From the NCBI GenBank assembly GCA_002423895.1, contig DIOL01000015.1:18423-71584 (forward strand): DNA of 53,162 nt, written 5' to 3'. The notes beneath the pieces are model-generated. The model made no database searches, was not told where the DNA came from, and saw only the letters and a list, made by a program, of their open reading frames with translations. This DNA comes from Bacteroidales bacterium UBA5515 (GTDB lineage: Bacteria; Bacteroidota; Bacteroidia; Bacteroidales; P3). This document shows, in pieces, positions 40,950 to 48,993 of the stretch (position 1 is the stretch's first letter; each line of letters opens with the position of its first letter). The position numbers and the translations under genes are program-made.

Positions 40950-40955
40950 CATTCT

Positions 40956-42821
40956 ATGACAATGGAAGAAGAAATAAATAGAGCCAATTACAACGACGAA
41001 AGCATTAAATCATTAAAATGGAACGAACATATTAGACTTCGTCCAGGAATGTACATAGGAAAATTGGGTGATGGAGCTTCGCCAGATGATGGTATTTACA
41101 TTCTTATAAAAGAGGTAATTGATAATTCCATAGATGAGTTTTCCATGGGATTTGGAAGAAATATTGATATTGACATTGATTTTGAAACCAAGAAGATTAG
41201 GGTAAGAGATTATGGTCGAGGAATTCCATTGGGTAAGGTTGTTGATTGTGTTTCAAAAATAAATACTGGAGCAAAATACGATTCTCTTTCATTCCAGAAG
41301 TCAGTAGGGATGAATGGAGTTGGTACAAAAGCTGTAAATGCTCTTTCAAGTTATTTCTATGTTCAATCCATTAGAGATAAAAAATCTAAAGATGCTGAAT
41401 TCTCAAAAGGAGAAGTTGTAAAAGATAATAAGATAGAAAGCTCCAATTTGGAAGATGGAACAGTTATTGAGTTTATTCCAGATGGAGAATTATTTGGTAA
41501 TTATTTTTTCATTGATGAATATATTGAAAAGATGATTTGGAACTATGCTTATTTGAATAGAGGACTAATAATAACCTATAATAATAAGAAATACTATTCA
41601 AAGAATGGTCTTTATGATCTTTTGGATAATAATATTGATTCTGAAATAATATATCCAATCATTCATATTAGAGAAGATAATTTTGAATTTGCACTTACTC
41701 ACTCCGATAAAGCTTATGGAGAAGAATACTATTCTTTTGTAAATGGTCAAAACACTTCTCAGGGAGGAACTCATCAACAAGCCTTTCGTGAAGCATTAAC
41801 AAAAGTATGTAGAGAGTTTTACAAGAAAGATTATGAACCATCAGACATTCGTTCTGGAATAATTTGTGCCATTAGTTTAAGAATTCAAGAACCAATATTT
41901 GAATCTCAAACCAAAACCAAGCTTGGTTCAATCAATATGGAACCAAATGGTAAAGGACAAACTGTAAGAAACTTTATAATAGATGTTGTTAAAAGAAATT
42001 TAGATAACTATCTGTATAAAAATCCAGAAACAGCAGAAAGACTTCTTCAAAAGATTGTTCAAAGCGAAAAGGAAAGAAAAGATATTGCAAGTATTAAAAA
42101 AATTGCAAAAGAAAGTGCCAAGAAGATAAGTCTTCACAATAAAAAGCTTAGAGATTGCAGAATTCATTACAATACAAAAGATGACAGAAGATTAGAGTCA
42201 ACTTTATTTATTACCGAAGGGGATTCTGCATCAGGTTCAATAACAAAGTCAAGAGATGTAAACACACAAGCTGTTTTCTCATTAAGGGGAAAACCTCTAA
42301 ACAGTTATGGAGAAACCAAAGAATTAGTTTATAAGAACGAAGAGTTTAATCTTTTGCAGTCAGCTTTAAATATTGAGGAAGACTTGGAAAATTTAAGATA
42401 TAATAATATTGTAATTGCAACCGATGCCGATGTTGATGGAATGCATATTAGAATGTTGTTAATGACTTTCTTCTTGCAGTTTTTCCCTGAATTGGTAAAA
42501 GCTGGACATGTTTACATTCTTCAAACACCTTTGTTTAGAGTTAGAAACAAACAAAAGACTTTTTATTGCTATTCTGATGAAGAAAAACAGTCTGCAATTA
42601 CTAAACTTGGAACTAATCCTGAAATTACTCGTTTTAAAGGATTGGGAGAAATATCACCTGATGAATTTAGACATTTTATTGGAAAGGATATTCGTTTAGA
42701 CCCAGTTCTTTTAAATAAGGAAAGTGGGATTAAGGAAGTTCTCGCTTTCTTTATGGGAGATAATACTCCAGAAAGACAAAATTATATTATTGAAAACCTA
42801 CGATACGAAGAAGTTATATAA
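40956..42821 (+). CDS. parE: DNA topoisomerase IV subunit B
   Basis: ATPase subunit of topoisomerase IV (or a second gyrase-type enzyme), which decatenates chromosomes. The GHKL ATPase is seen in HIRLRPGMYIGKLG, IKEVIDNSIDEFSMGFG, VRDYGRGIPLGKV and VGMNGVGTKAVNALS. The TOPRIM domain shows LFITEGDSASGS, IATDADVDGMHIR and RFKGLGEISPDEF. About 622 residues from 40956 fits the short ParE class, and DNSIDE with this ending is the Bacteroidota ParE pattern; GyrB usually reads DNSVDE/DNAIDE. The frame opens at 40881, but a promoter box lies in that extension. parC, often next to parE, is not here; an FG-GAP-like gene follows after 21 bases. Confidence 0.93.
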   Translation: MTMEEEINRANYNDESIKSLKWNEHIRLRPGMYIGKLGDGASPDDGIYILIKEVIDNSIDEFSMGFGRNIDIDIDFETKKIRVRDYGRGIPLGKVVDCVSKINTGAKYDSLSFQKSVGMNGVGTKAVNALSSYFYVQSIRDKKSKDAEFSKGEVVKDNKIESSNLEDGTVIEFIPDGELFGNYFFIDEYIEKMIWNYAYLNRGLIITYNNKKYYSKNGLYDLLDNNIDSEIIYPIIHIREDNFEFALTHSDKAYGEEYYSFVNGQNTSQGGTHQQAFREALTKVCREFYKKDYEPSDIRSGIICAISLRIQEPIFESQTKTKLGSINMEPNGKGQTVRNFIIDVVKRNLDNYLYKNPETAERLLQKIVQSEKERKDIASIKKIAKESAKKISLHNKKLRDCRIHYNTKDDRRLESTLFITEGDSASGSITKSRDVNTQAVFSLRGKPLNSYGETKELVYKNEEFNLLQSALNIEEDLENLRYNNIVIATDADVDGMHIRMLLMTFFLQFFPELVKAGHVYILQTPLFRVRNKQKTFYCYSDEEKQSAITKLGTNPEITRFKGLGEISPDEFRHFIGKDIRLDPVLLNKESGIKEVLAFFMGDNTPERQNYIIENLRYEEVI

Positions 42822-42842
42822 AAATAAAAACAATTCATTGAT

Positions 42843-43532
42843 ATGAAAAGAATAATTTTAATTGCTTTTGCTTTAATAATGTTGATTGGAGCTAAAACTT
42901 TAGTTGCTCAAGATGATAACGAAAATATCCAAAGCGAAGAAAAAATAAAACCATGGACAGATGTAGTTAAGAATACTTCTGACCCAGCATCATGGACTTG
43001 GAATAAGAATGTAAACACACGTAATGCAATTAGAGGTGATTGGGATGGAGATGGATTTGATGAAATGTTATATGAAAGTGCAACTAAGCTTTTTTCAGAT
43101 AATGATGATATAACTCCACTTGATTTACCTGGAGATTTGGGAGTTTTCTTTCTAATAAATGAAGGAGACCTTGATGGTGATGGTGGTGATGAGATTTCTT
43201 TTATGTCAGTAAATAGAGACTGGTCTAATTTAAATGTAATTAGAATTTGGTCTTATAATGGATATCGTTGGAGAGAAATTTTCCAGACAGAAGTTCATAT
43301 TTGGGACTGTCCAAACTATCGTCCAGAAACTCCAGAAGAAAGTTTCACCCAACAATGGAAAAGAAAGAATAATTATTCTCTAAGTAAGGTTGTTTTGAAG
43401 AAACATGATGGAATTATTGATGTTATAGGTATTCATCCAAATGGAAGATATGCTATTGAAGAAATAAAGATATTGGATAAAAGTGCTTCTAAAAGAAAAT
43501 GGGGAATGATAATTCAGCCAAGAGACGATTAA
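42843..43532 (+). CDS. Secreted FG-GAP/VCBS-like protein
   Basis: The 229-residue protein has a signal peptide (KRIILIAFALIMLIGAKTLVAQ). Two calcium-loop-like motifs of the FG-GAP/integrin-alpha type are clear: RGDWDGDGFDEMLY (about 64-77) and EGDLDGDGGDEISF (about 100-113). This suggests a short piece of a beta-propeller or a calcium-binding domain. The C-terminal part (VVLKKHDGIIDVIGIHPNGR) adds beta strands. No sorting domain is visible. Function unknown. It lies 21 bases behind parE and 27 before the peptidase, so all may be on one transcript. Confidence 0.8.
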   Translation: MKRIILIAFALIMLIGAKTLVAQDDNENIQSEEKIKPWTDVVKNTSDPASWTWNKNVNTRNAIRGDWDGDGFDEMLYESATKLFSDNDDITPLDLPGDLGVFFLINEGDLDGDGGDEISFMSVNRDWSNLNVIRIWSYNGYRWREIFQTEVHIWDCPNYRPETPEESFTQQWKRKNNYSLSKVVLKKHDGIIDVIGIHPNGRYAIEEIKILDKSASKRKWGMIIQPRDD

Positions 43533-43559
43533 TAAACTAAACTTTTTAATTGCCATAAT

Positions 43560-44816
43560 ATGAAAAAGACCCTAATCCTAATTATTTTATCTTTTCTAAC
43601 TGCGAATCTTTTTTGTCAAGAAGGCAAAATTTCAGATTATAATATTGAAAAAGCTGTTTATTATCTTGCTTCAGAAGAGTTGCAAGGTCGTCTTCCTTCA
43701 TCCAAAGGGGATAGTTTGGCTGTTGATTATATAACCAATATCTTTAAACAGGCAAATCTTAAACCTTTGTTTGAAACATTCTATCAAGAAGTTGCATTCA
43801 AAGATATGGAATCAATTACAATGAATAGTAAGCAAGCTGGTCCAAAGAACAAGTTCTCAAGAAATATTGTTGGAGTTTTGGAAGGGAGTGATTCAATACT
43901 TAAAAATGAATATATAGTTATTGGTGCTCATGTTGATCATTTAGGTTTAGGTTCAATGATGGGTGGCTCTCGTTCTAAAGAAACAAATAAGGTTCATTAT
44001 GGCGCAGATGACAATGCTTCTGGAGTTGCTCTTATGCTCGATTTGCTTAAAAAGTTTTCAACTTCTCCAATAAAAACCAAAAGAAGTATAATCTTTATTG
44101 CTTTTGCATGTGAAGAAAAAGGTTTAATTGGTTCAAAGAAATTTGTAGAGGAATTACCTTTTGATTCAAAACAAATTGTTGCTATGCTAAATTTCGATAT
44201 GGTTGGAAAGCTAAACAACAATTCTATAAAAGTAGGAGGTAGCAGAACTTCTAAAGAATCTGAAAAAATAATAAAGAAATACGCAAAGAAAAACAATTTA
44301 AAGGTTACTTTATCTCCAAGTGGAATTGCTCCTTCTGACCATGCATCTTTCTATGCTAAGAATATTACTGTTTTCTATGTTACAACTGGAGCTGATTCAA
44401 CTTATCACACTCAATACGATACCCCAGATAAATTAAACTATGAAGGGATGAATAGTGTTTCATCTTTAGCTTATGATATTGCTAATGATGTAGCTAACAG
44501 AAAGAATAAACTAAGATTTAGAAGGGTTGCTGAAACAAAAAATAAGGGACATATGTCAGATGTTAAAATTACATTAGGTATTATGCCTGATGTAACAGGA
44601 AGTACTGATGGTATAAAAGCTGAAAATGTTTCAAAAGGAAGACCAGCAGATAGGGCAGGGATGCTAACAGGAGACATTATTATTGAACTTAATGGCAAAA
44701 AAATTACTGATATTTATTCCTATATGGATGCTCTTGGAACTTTAAAAGAGAATCAAACATATAAAGTCAAAATAAAACGAGAAGGGAAAACCAAAGAACT
44801 TAAGATTAAATTATAA
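43560..44816 (+). CDS. Secreted M28-family metallopeptidase with PDZ domain
   Basis: 418 residues. Signal peptide (KKTLILIILSFLTANLFCQ). The catalytic M28 (aminopeptidase Y/IAP-like) domain has the co-catalytic zinc ligands in GAHVDHLG (H/D), HYGADDNASGVA (D), ACEEKGLIGS (catalytic E and zinc E), NFDMVGKL (D) and YHTQYDTPDKL (H). A PDZ domain follows at about 325-418 (PDVTGSTDGIKAENVSKGR, AGMLTGDIIIELNGKKITD). It should cleave short peptides in the periplasm or outside. No T9SS signal is seen, so periplasmic or Sec-exported. It lies between the FG-GAP-like and membrane protein genes in a run of short gaps. Confidence 0.93.
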   Translation: MKKTLILIILSFLTANLFCQEGKISDYNIEKAVYYLASEELQGRLPSSKGDSLAVDYITNIFKQANLKPLFETFYQEVAFKDMESITMNSKQAGPKNKFSRNIVGVLEGSDSILKNEYIVIGAHVDHLGLGSMMGGSRSKETNKVHYGADDNASGVALMLDLLKKFSTSPIKTKRSIIFIAFACEEKGLIGSKKFVEELPFDSKQIVAMLNFDMVGKLNNNSIKVGGSRTSKESEKIIKKYAKKNNLKVTLSPSGIAPSDHASFYAKNITVFYVTTGADSTYHTQYDTPDKLNYEGMNSVSSLAYDIANDVANRKNKLRFRRVAETKNKGHMSDVKITLGIMPDVTGSTDGIKAENVSKGRPADRAGMLTGDIIIELNGKKITDIYSYMDALGTLKENQTYKVKIKREGKTKELKIKL

Positions 44817-44822
44817 TTGATT

Positions 44823-45626
44823 ATGAAGAAATCAACCATTGCTCTATTTTGGGCTCTTGCAATTGTTCTAACTCTTGCAACAAGTGTTTATCAAAGGAAA
44901 ACTGGTCCAACAAATCCAAAGAAAACTACAATAACAATAAATAATAAAGAATACAAACTTTCATTTCCTCGCTCAGCAACTGCAAATCGCAATACCATAA
45001 CGCTAAATATTGCTGACACTTCTGCAAATGCTCAACTTATTTACAGGAAATATCCTACTAATGATGCCTTTACTTCAGTAAACTTTCATAGAAAAGATGA
45101 AAAACTTATTGCTGATTTACCTATTCAACCTAATGCAGGGAAATTAGAATACTATGTAAAGATAAACGACCAAAATCTTTTTGAAGAAGATGCTTTAATA
45201 GTCCGTTTTAAAGGCGAAGTTCCTGCAGGAGTTCTAATTCCTCATATAATATTTATGTTTGTTTCCATGCTTTTTGCAGCTTATGGCCTAATTTTAGCAA
45301 TTGCTAACAAAAAGAATGTTGTTCGCTATCTTATTCTAACACTAATAACTCTTTTTATTGGTGGATTTATATTTGGACCAATTGTTCAAAAATATGCTTT
45401 TGGAGTTTATTGGAGTGGATTTCCTTTTGGATACGACTTAACAGACAATAAAACCTTAATAGCTTTAGTCATACTCCTTATTAATATGTTGTTTTTGAAA
45501 AAGAAAATATTTAGAATTACATCAATAATTGCTTTTTCAGTAATGATAACTATATTTTGTATCCCTCATTCTCTAAGAGGAAGTGAGTTAAATCATCAAA
45601 CAGGAGTTGTAGAGACTGCAAGATAG
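44823..45626 (+). CDS. Integral membrane protein with periplasmic beta domain
   Basis: 267 residues from ATG 44823. The frame also begins at TTG 44817, just after the peptidase stop, but ATG two codons on is the more natural start. One N-terminal membrane segment (STIALFWALAIVLTLATSVY) is followed by a soluble domain of beta type with NRNTITLNIADTSANAQLIY and IQPNAGKLEYYVKI. Then come four membrane segments (LIPHIIFMFVSMLFAAYGL, YLILTLITLFIGGFIFG, TLIALVILLINMLFL, ITSIIAFSVMITIFCIP). YWSGFPFGYDLTDNKTLIAL looks like a conserved loop. It resembles an uncharacterised Bacteroidota membrane family; function unknown. It ends two bases before the converging T9SS gene. Confidence 0.8.
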   Translation: MKKSTIALFWALAIVLTLATSVYQRKTGPTNPKKTTITINNKEYKLSFPRSATANRNTITLNIADTSANAQLIYRKYPTNDAFTSVNFHRKDEKLIADLPIQPNAGKLEYYVKINDQNLFEEDALIVRFKGEVPAGVLIPHIIFMFVSMLFAAYGLILAIANKKNVVRYLILTLITLFIGGFIFGPIVQKYAFGVYWSGFPFGYDLTDNKTLIALVILLINMLFLKKKIFRITSIIAFSVMITIFCIPHSLRGSELNHQTGVVETAR

Positions 45627-45628
45627 TA

Positions 45629-46834
45629 TTAATTCTTAACTATCTTATAGCTTCCAATGCCTTCTTTGGTTTGGAGTTTTAGAATATATATTCCTTGTTC
45701 AAAATTGGATATATCAATGGAGAAATTATTTTGGTTAGGAATTTTGGAAATAACCTTTCTACCTAAAGCATCATAAACCTCAAACCTTTGAACTCTTTCC
45801 TTTGTTTCAATACTTAAATAATCAATTGCAGGATTAGGATAAACCTTTGCCTCAACAATATCAACATCAATATCTTCTATCCCTATTGTACTGCAATCAA
45901 ATGTTCCAGTGGTTGGAAACAATTCAAAAAAACCTCCAATAGGAAAAGGATATTCAGGATGAACAAATGGCTCTAAATATTGTAATACAGTCCATCCTTT
46001 TGAAATTGCATTTTGTGAGTTTGTTGCCATAATAGTATTATAATATGAAGGGAAATACTCACTATATACAAGAATCTCACTATAAGTATCAGTTTCAGGA
46101 AGTGCACAGAATATTGAATCATAACCAGTGGTTGAAAACTTGGTATTATAACAATCAATCATATTTAATTTATTAAGCCCTCTTATATCAATACTTGCTA
46201 AATTAGACCCACATATATTAAGATATTCTAATTCTTTTAAATGGCTTATATGAATATTTGTTAAGACAGTAGTATTACAAATATCAAGATATTTTAATTT
46301 TGTCTGATTGCTTAAGTTGAGATTTGTAAGCATAGAATTGTATCCTAGACTGAGATATACCAATTCCGTTAATCGAGATAAATCAATAGTTGAAAAAATT
46401 CCACTGCAATACAATGAATGCATTTTAGTACAATTAGTAATATTTAGTTCATTAACTCTCCCTGTTTCAATATTTAAATAAGTTACTTCTGTATTATTAT
46501 CAAGATCAACTTTATCTACATAAAAATTAGCAAAGGCTGTAAATTTCTTAACATTCCCATATATTCGCATTGTATCTGTACCAAATCTGAACTCTTGGCT
46601 TATAGTAGGCCAATATTCTCCTATTGTTATTATGCTTTCAAAAGTTCCTGATACAATTTTTATCTTAGTATTTGCAGAATCTCCAGAATATTTAAAACAT
46701 ATAGTTCTTGAACCATCAGCTCTCCATCCATCCCTTAAAATAATTTCTATCCATCTATTCATGTTTACTTCTTGGGAAGAAGCATTGGAATACATAAATA
46801 TGCTGATAAATATCATTAATAACTTTTTCATCAT
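45629..46834 (-). CDS. Leucine-rich-repeat protein with T9SS type A sorting domain
   Basis: 401 residues with a signal peptide (KKLLMIFISIFMYSNASSQ). A beta-rich N-terminal part (CFKYSGDSANTKIKIVSGTF) leads into about seven irregular leucine-rich repeats of about 21 residues: TYLNIETGRVNELNITNCTK, MHSLYCSGIFSTIDLSRL, VYLSLGYNSMLTNLNLSNQ, KYLDICNTTVLTNIHISHL and EYLNICGSNLASIDIRGL. Residues about 325-401 are the type A sorting domain (KVYPNPAIDYLSIETKE, FEVYDALGRKVISK, DISNFEQGIYILKLQT). It is a surface or extracellular binding protein. The preceding lipoprotein gene ends 9 bases before it, so the two form an operon. Stop-to-stop spacing with the converging gene is only two bases. Confidence 0.9.
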   Translation of the reverse strand: MMKKLLMIFISIFMYSNASSQEVNMNRWIEIILRDGWRADGSRTICFKYSGDSANTKIKIVSGTFESIITIGEYWPTISQEFRFGTDTMRIYGNVKKFTAFANFYVDKVDLDNNTEVTYLNIETGRVNELNITNCTKMHSLYCSGIFSTIDLSRLTELVYLSLGYNSMLTNLNLSNQTKLKYLDICNTTVLTNIHISHLKELEYLNICGSNLASIDIRGLNKLNMIDCYNTKFSTTGYDSIFCALPETDTYSEILVYSEYFPSYYNTIMATNSQNAISKGWTVLQYLEPFVHPEYPFPIGGFFELFPTTGTFDCSTIGIEDIDVDIVEAKVYPNPAIDYLSIETKERVQRFEVYDALGRKVISKIPNQNNFSIDISNFEQGIYILKLQTKEGIGSYKIVKN

Positions 46835-46843
46835 ATTTATATT

Positions 46844-47338
46844 TTAGGGTGTTATTTCATCTGTTGTTACTTGTAAAGTGATTGTAGAGTTGGAAGGTAT
46901 TTTCTTTGTTGTCCAATAATAAACAGTAGGATTATCAGGCATTGCTAATATCGTCATTGAAATATCTATTTTTAGAATATATTCAAAGTTGCTAACTTGT
47001 TCTATTTCTCCATTAATTGAACCTACTCGAGTTGCAGTAGGATGTCCTCTAAATATTAACAAAGAACCTTTTGTAAAATCAAATGTTCTTGCATCTGGAC
47101 ATAATGTTTGAAGCTCTTCATTTCCATTAATTAAAAATATTGTATCTCTAAAGCCATATAAAGAGGGACAATGAACACCTATTCCTAAAGTAGTATCAAT
47201 TACACTTAGTTTAGGTTCAATGATATTATTATTTGTGTCATCCTTATCCTCACAAGCCGATAAGAAACCAAGGCTTAAAAGTGCTACTACTACTATGGCA
47301 AAGACACTTAGTTTTAAAAATTTACTTTTCATTTGCAT
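46844..47338 (-). CDS. Hypothetical lipoprotein in operon with the leucine-rich T9SS protein
   Basis: 164 residues (162 if ATG 47332 is used). Lipoprotein signal (KFLKLSVFAIVVVALLSLGFLSAC) with the lipobox LSAC at about residue 29, followed by an acidic stretch EDKDDTNNN, often seen as an export signal of Bacteroidota surface lipoproteins. The mature part is beta-rich (TFDFTKGSLLIFRGHPTATR, FEYILKIDISMTILAMPDN) and not recognised. It is the first gene of the operon with the leucine-rich protein, nine bases apart, so the two may act together at the cell surface. Confidence 0.82.
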   Translation of the reverse strand: MQMKSKFLKLSVFAIVVVALLSLGFLSACEDKDDTNNNIIEPKLSVIDTTLGIGVHCPSLYGFRDTIFLINGNEELQTLCPDARTFDFTKGSLLIFRGHPTATRVGSINGEIEQVSNFEYILKIDISMTILAMPDNPTVYYWTTKKIPSNSTITLQVTTDEITP

Positions 47339-47389
47339 TAGTTATTAATACTAATCATTGAGATATAGTTTTATTTTTATAATATGCGG

Positions 47390-47397
47390 CAAACTTA
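47390..47397 (-). promoter_or_regulatory. Promoter of the lipoprotein/LRR operon
   Basis: Reading leftward the box is TAAGTTTG. TTGG at 47420-47417 gives a spacing of about 20 bp. Confidence 0.72.
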
Positions 47398-47576
47398 CAG
47401 ACTTAATTACAATCTTCCAAATAAAAAGAGAAAATAATTCTTTCTTTCTATAATAAATAAATTCTCTGCGTTAGAAAAGCAGTTGCAAAAGAATAATTAT
47501 CCTAACTCACTAAAATACTATCTCTTGACTTCATAACATTATTTTGAAGAATTATTATAAGCTTATTTTAATCTAA

Positions 47577-47740
47577 GATAACTATCCGAAAAGCAAAAGA
47601 TAACTATTCGAGAAGCTTGAGATAACTATACGAAACTCAAAAAGTCGCACTTCCCAACCAAAAAAGTCGCACTTTCTAATCAAAAAGTCGCACTTTTTTA
47701 ATCTGAGATAACTATCTTGGGCTTGCGAGATAACTATCGT
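47577..47740. repeat. Intergenic 22-bp-period array F with two alternating cores
   Basis: Eight units lie in one register. Core 1, GATAACTAT(C), starts at 47577, 47599, 47621, 47707 and 47729. Core 2, AAAAGTCGCACTT, starts at 47640, 47662 and 47683. Both are imperfect palindromes (GATA-AC-TATC; AAAAGT-CGC-ACTTTT). Centre-to-centre spacings are about 22, 22, 21.5, 22, 21, 21.5 and 22 bp, so a block of three core-2 units replaces core 1 without losing the spacing. In the 517-bp gap, 47398-47576 and 47741-47855 show nothing else recognisable. Confidence 0.9.
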
Positions 47741-47855
47741 AAATGAAAATAACATTATATAAACTAAATCCTATAGCATAAAAACCTAAGGAGATGTCTA
47801 TTATGTTTTTCAAATATAAAAGGAATGTGTTTCTATATAAGGATTTGAAAGAAAC

Positions 47856-48884
47856 CTACAATTTAACAAGCAGAGTTAAATGGTTTGGAGAGCCGTATTT
47901 ATGGTATTCATTTCTTGCATAGCTCAATTGAAAACGTTTAATATTTATTCCAAATCCATAGGAAAAGCCTGACAAAGAAAAGGCATCATTCAAATACATT
48001 TCACGACTTTGTTTCCAGCTGTAACCAAAGGCTAAGTAGAAACTTTTTGAAAGTTCAAAATTTGCTCCAACATTCAAGTGTCTAAACATATTATCTAAAG
48101 TTCCTAAGAAATGATTCTCTCTTTTAATTTCATTTGTAAAAGGATCTATTTCATCTCTTGGATTTAAAGGATCATCTTCTCTTAAGTCCCATTTCTGCAA
48201 ATTAGTAACCATAGCAAAGAGTTGCAAAGGTGCATGCTTTAGTTTTTTTGAAATACCAAGTTCAAGTTGGAAAGGAAGTTTCTCTTCAATATCATTAAAT
48301 GATTTAAGTTGAGTCCCAAAATTCCTTGCCATAAGTGTTGCTGTAAAGCTTCTGTTATTGCTTATGTAAGTAGCTGCTAAATCAAAAGCTAATGCAATTG
48401 AAGAATAATCTTCGTATTGAGAGAAAACAGGTTTAAGATTGGCCCCAATATAAATATTACTATCCAACATTCTTCCCCAACCTAAGGTAAACATATAATC
48501 ATTAGCAGTAAAATCTCCAACTTGATCTCCATTAGGTAAAGTTCTTTGGAATTTTCCATAACCGATATAGTTTAAACCAAAACTTAAGCTACCAATTTTG
48601 TTGAAAGTGTGACTATAAGCAACGTTGCCTTGCCAAATTCCAGCAAATAAATCAGTGTAACCAACTGCAAACTGATTATTCATTTCCTTTGATAATATAG
48701 AAGGATTGGTTATACCAACAGAAATATCGTTAACTTTCCAGGCAAGAAAATCCATCCCCAGATTTGCAACACGAGCAGAGGAACGCAGATTTAAAAAAGA
48801 GTAAGCCTCATAAATTTCTTGTTGAGCCTTTGAAACAAAAAATGCACAACAAAGCAACAGGGTAAATGCAATTTTCTTAAGCAT
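47856..48884 (-). CDS. porQ: Type IX secretion system protein PorQ
   Basis: Outer-membrane beta-barrel of the PorV/FadL-like class, needed in P. gingivalis for handling T9SS cargo at the surface. 342 residues from ATG 48884. Signal peptide (KKIAFTLLLCCAFFVSKAQ). The start of the mature part, YSFLNLRSSARVANLGMDF, is the PorQ signature (cf. xxFLxLPxSARxxxLGG). Strands such as QFAVGYTDLFAGIWQGNVAY, LSFGLNYIGYGKFQRT, FTLGWGRML and the end LSYARNEYHKYGSPNHLTLL fit the family. The frame is open to 48926, but the extra 14 codons add nothing to the signal, so 48884 is preferred. It fits the many T9SS cargo genes in this window. Confidence 0.9.
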   Translation of the reverse strand: MLKKIAFTLLLCCAFFVSKAQQEIYEAYSFLNLRSSARVANLGMDFLAWKVNDISVGITNPSILSKEMNNQFAVGYTDLFAGIWQGNVAYSHTFNKIGSLSFGLNYIGYGKFQRTLPNGDQVGDFTANDYMFTLGWGRMLDSNIYIGANLKPVFSQYEDYSSIALAFDLAATYISNNRSFTATLMARNFGTQLKSFNDIEEKLPFQLELGISKKLKHAPLQLFAMVTNLQKWDLREDDPLNPRDEIDPFTNEIKRENHFLGTLDNMFRHLNVGANFELSKSFYLAFGYSWKQSREMYLNDAFSLSGFSYGFGINIKRFQLSYARNEYHKYGSPNHLTLLVKL

Positions 48885-48993
48885 AAAATAAATTATTAGT
48901 TCTAATAATGATATAAAACGATGCAATATATAAATTATTATTTGCGTTTCAAATTATAATAAAAGTTAACCAAACTAAAAAAACTAATAAATC

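Noticed and set aside
40881..40955. Longer N-terminus of ParE
   Set aside because: The extension contains the TATTTTTG promoter box and is not similar to ParE N-termini. Conserved sequence starts after 40956.
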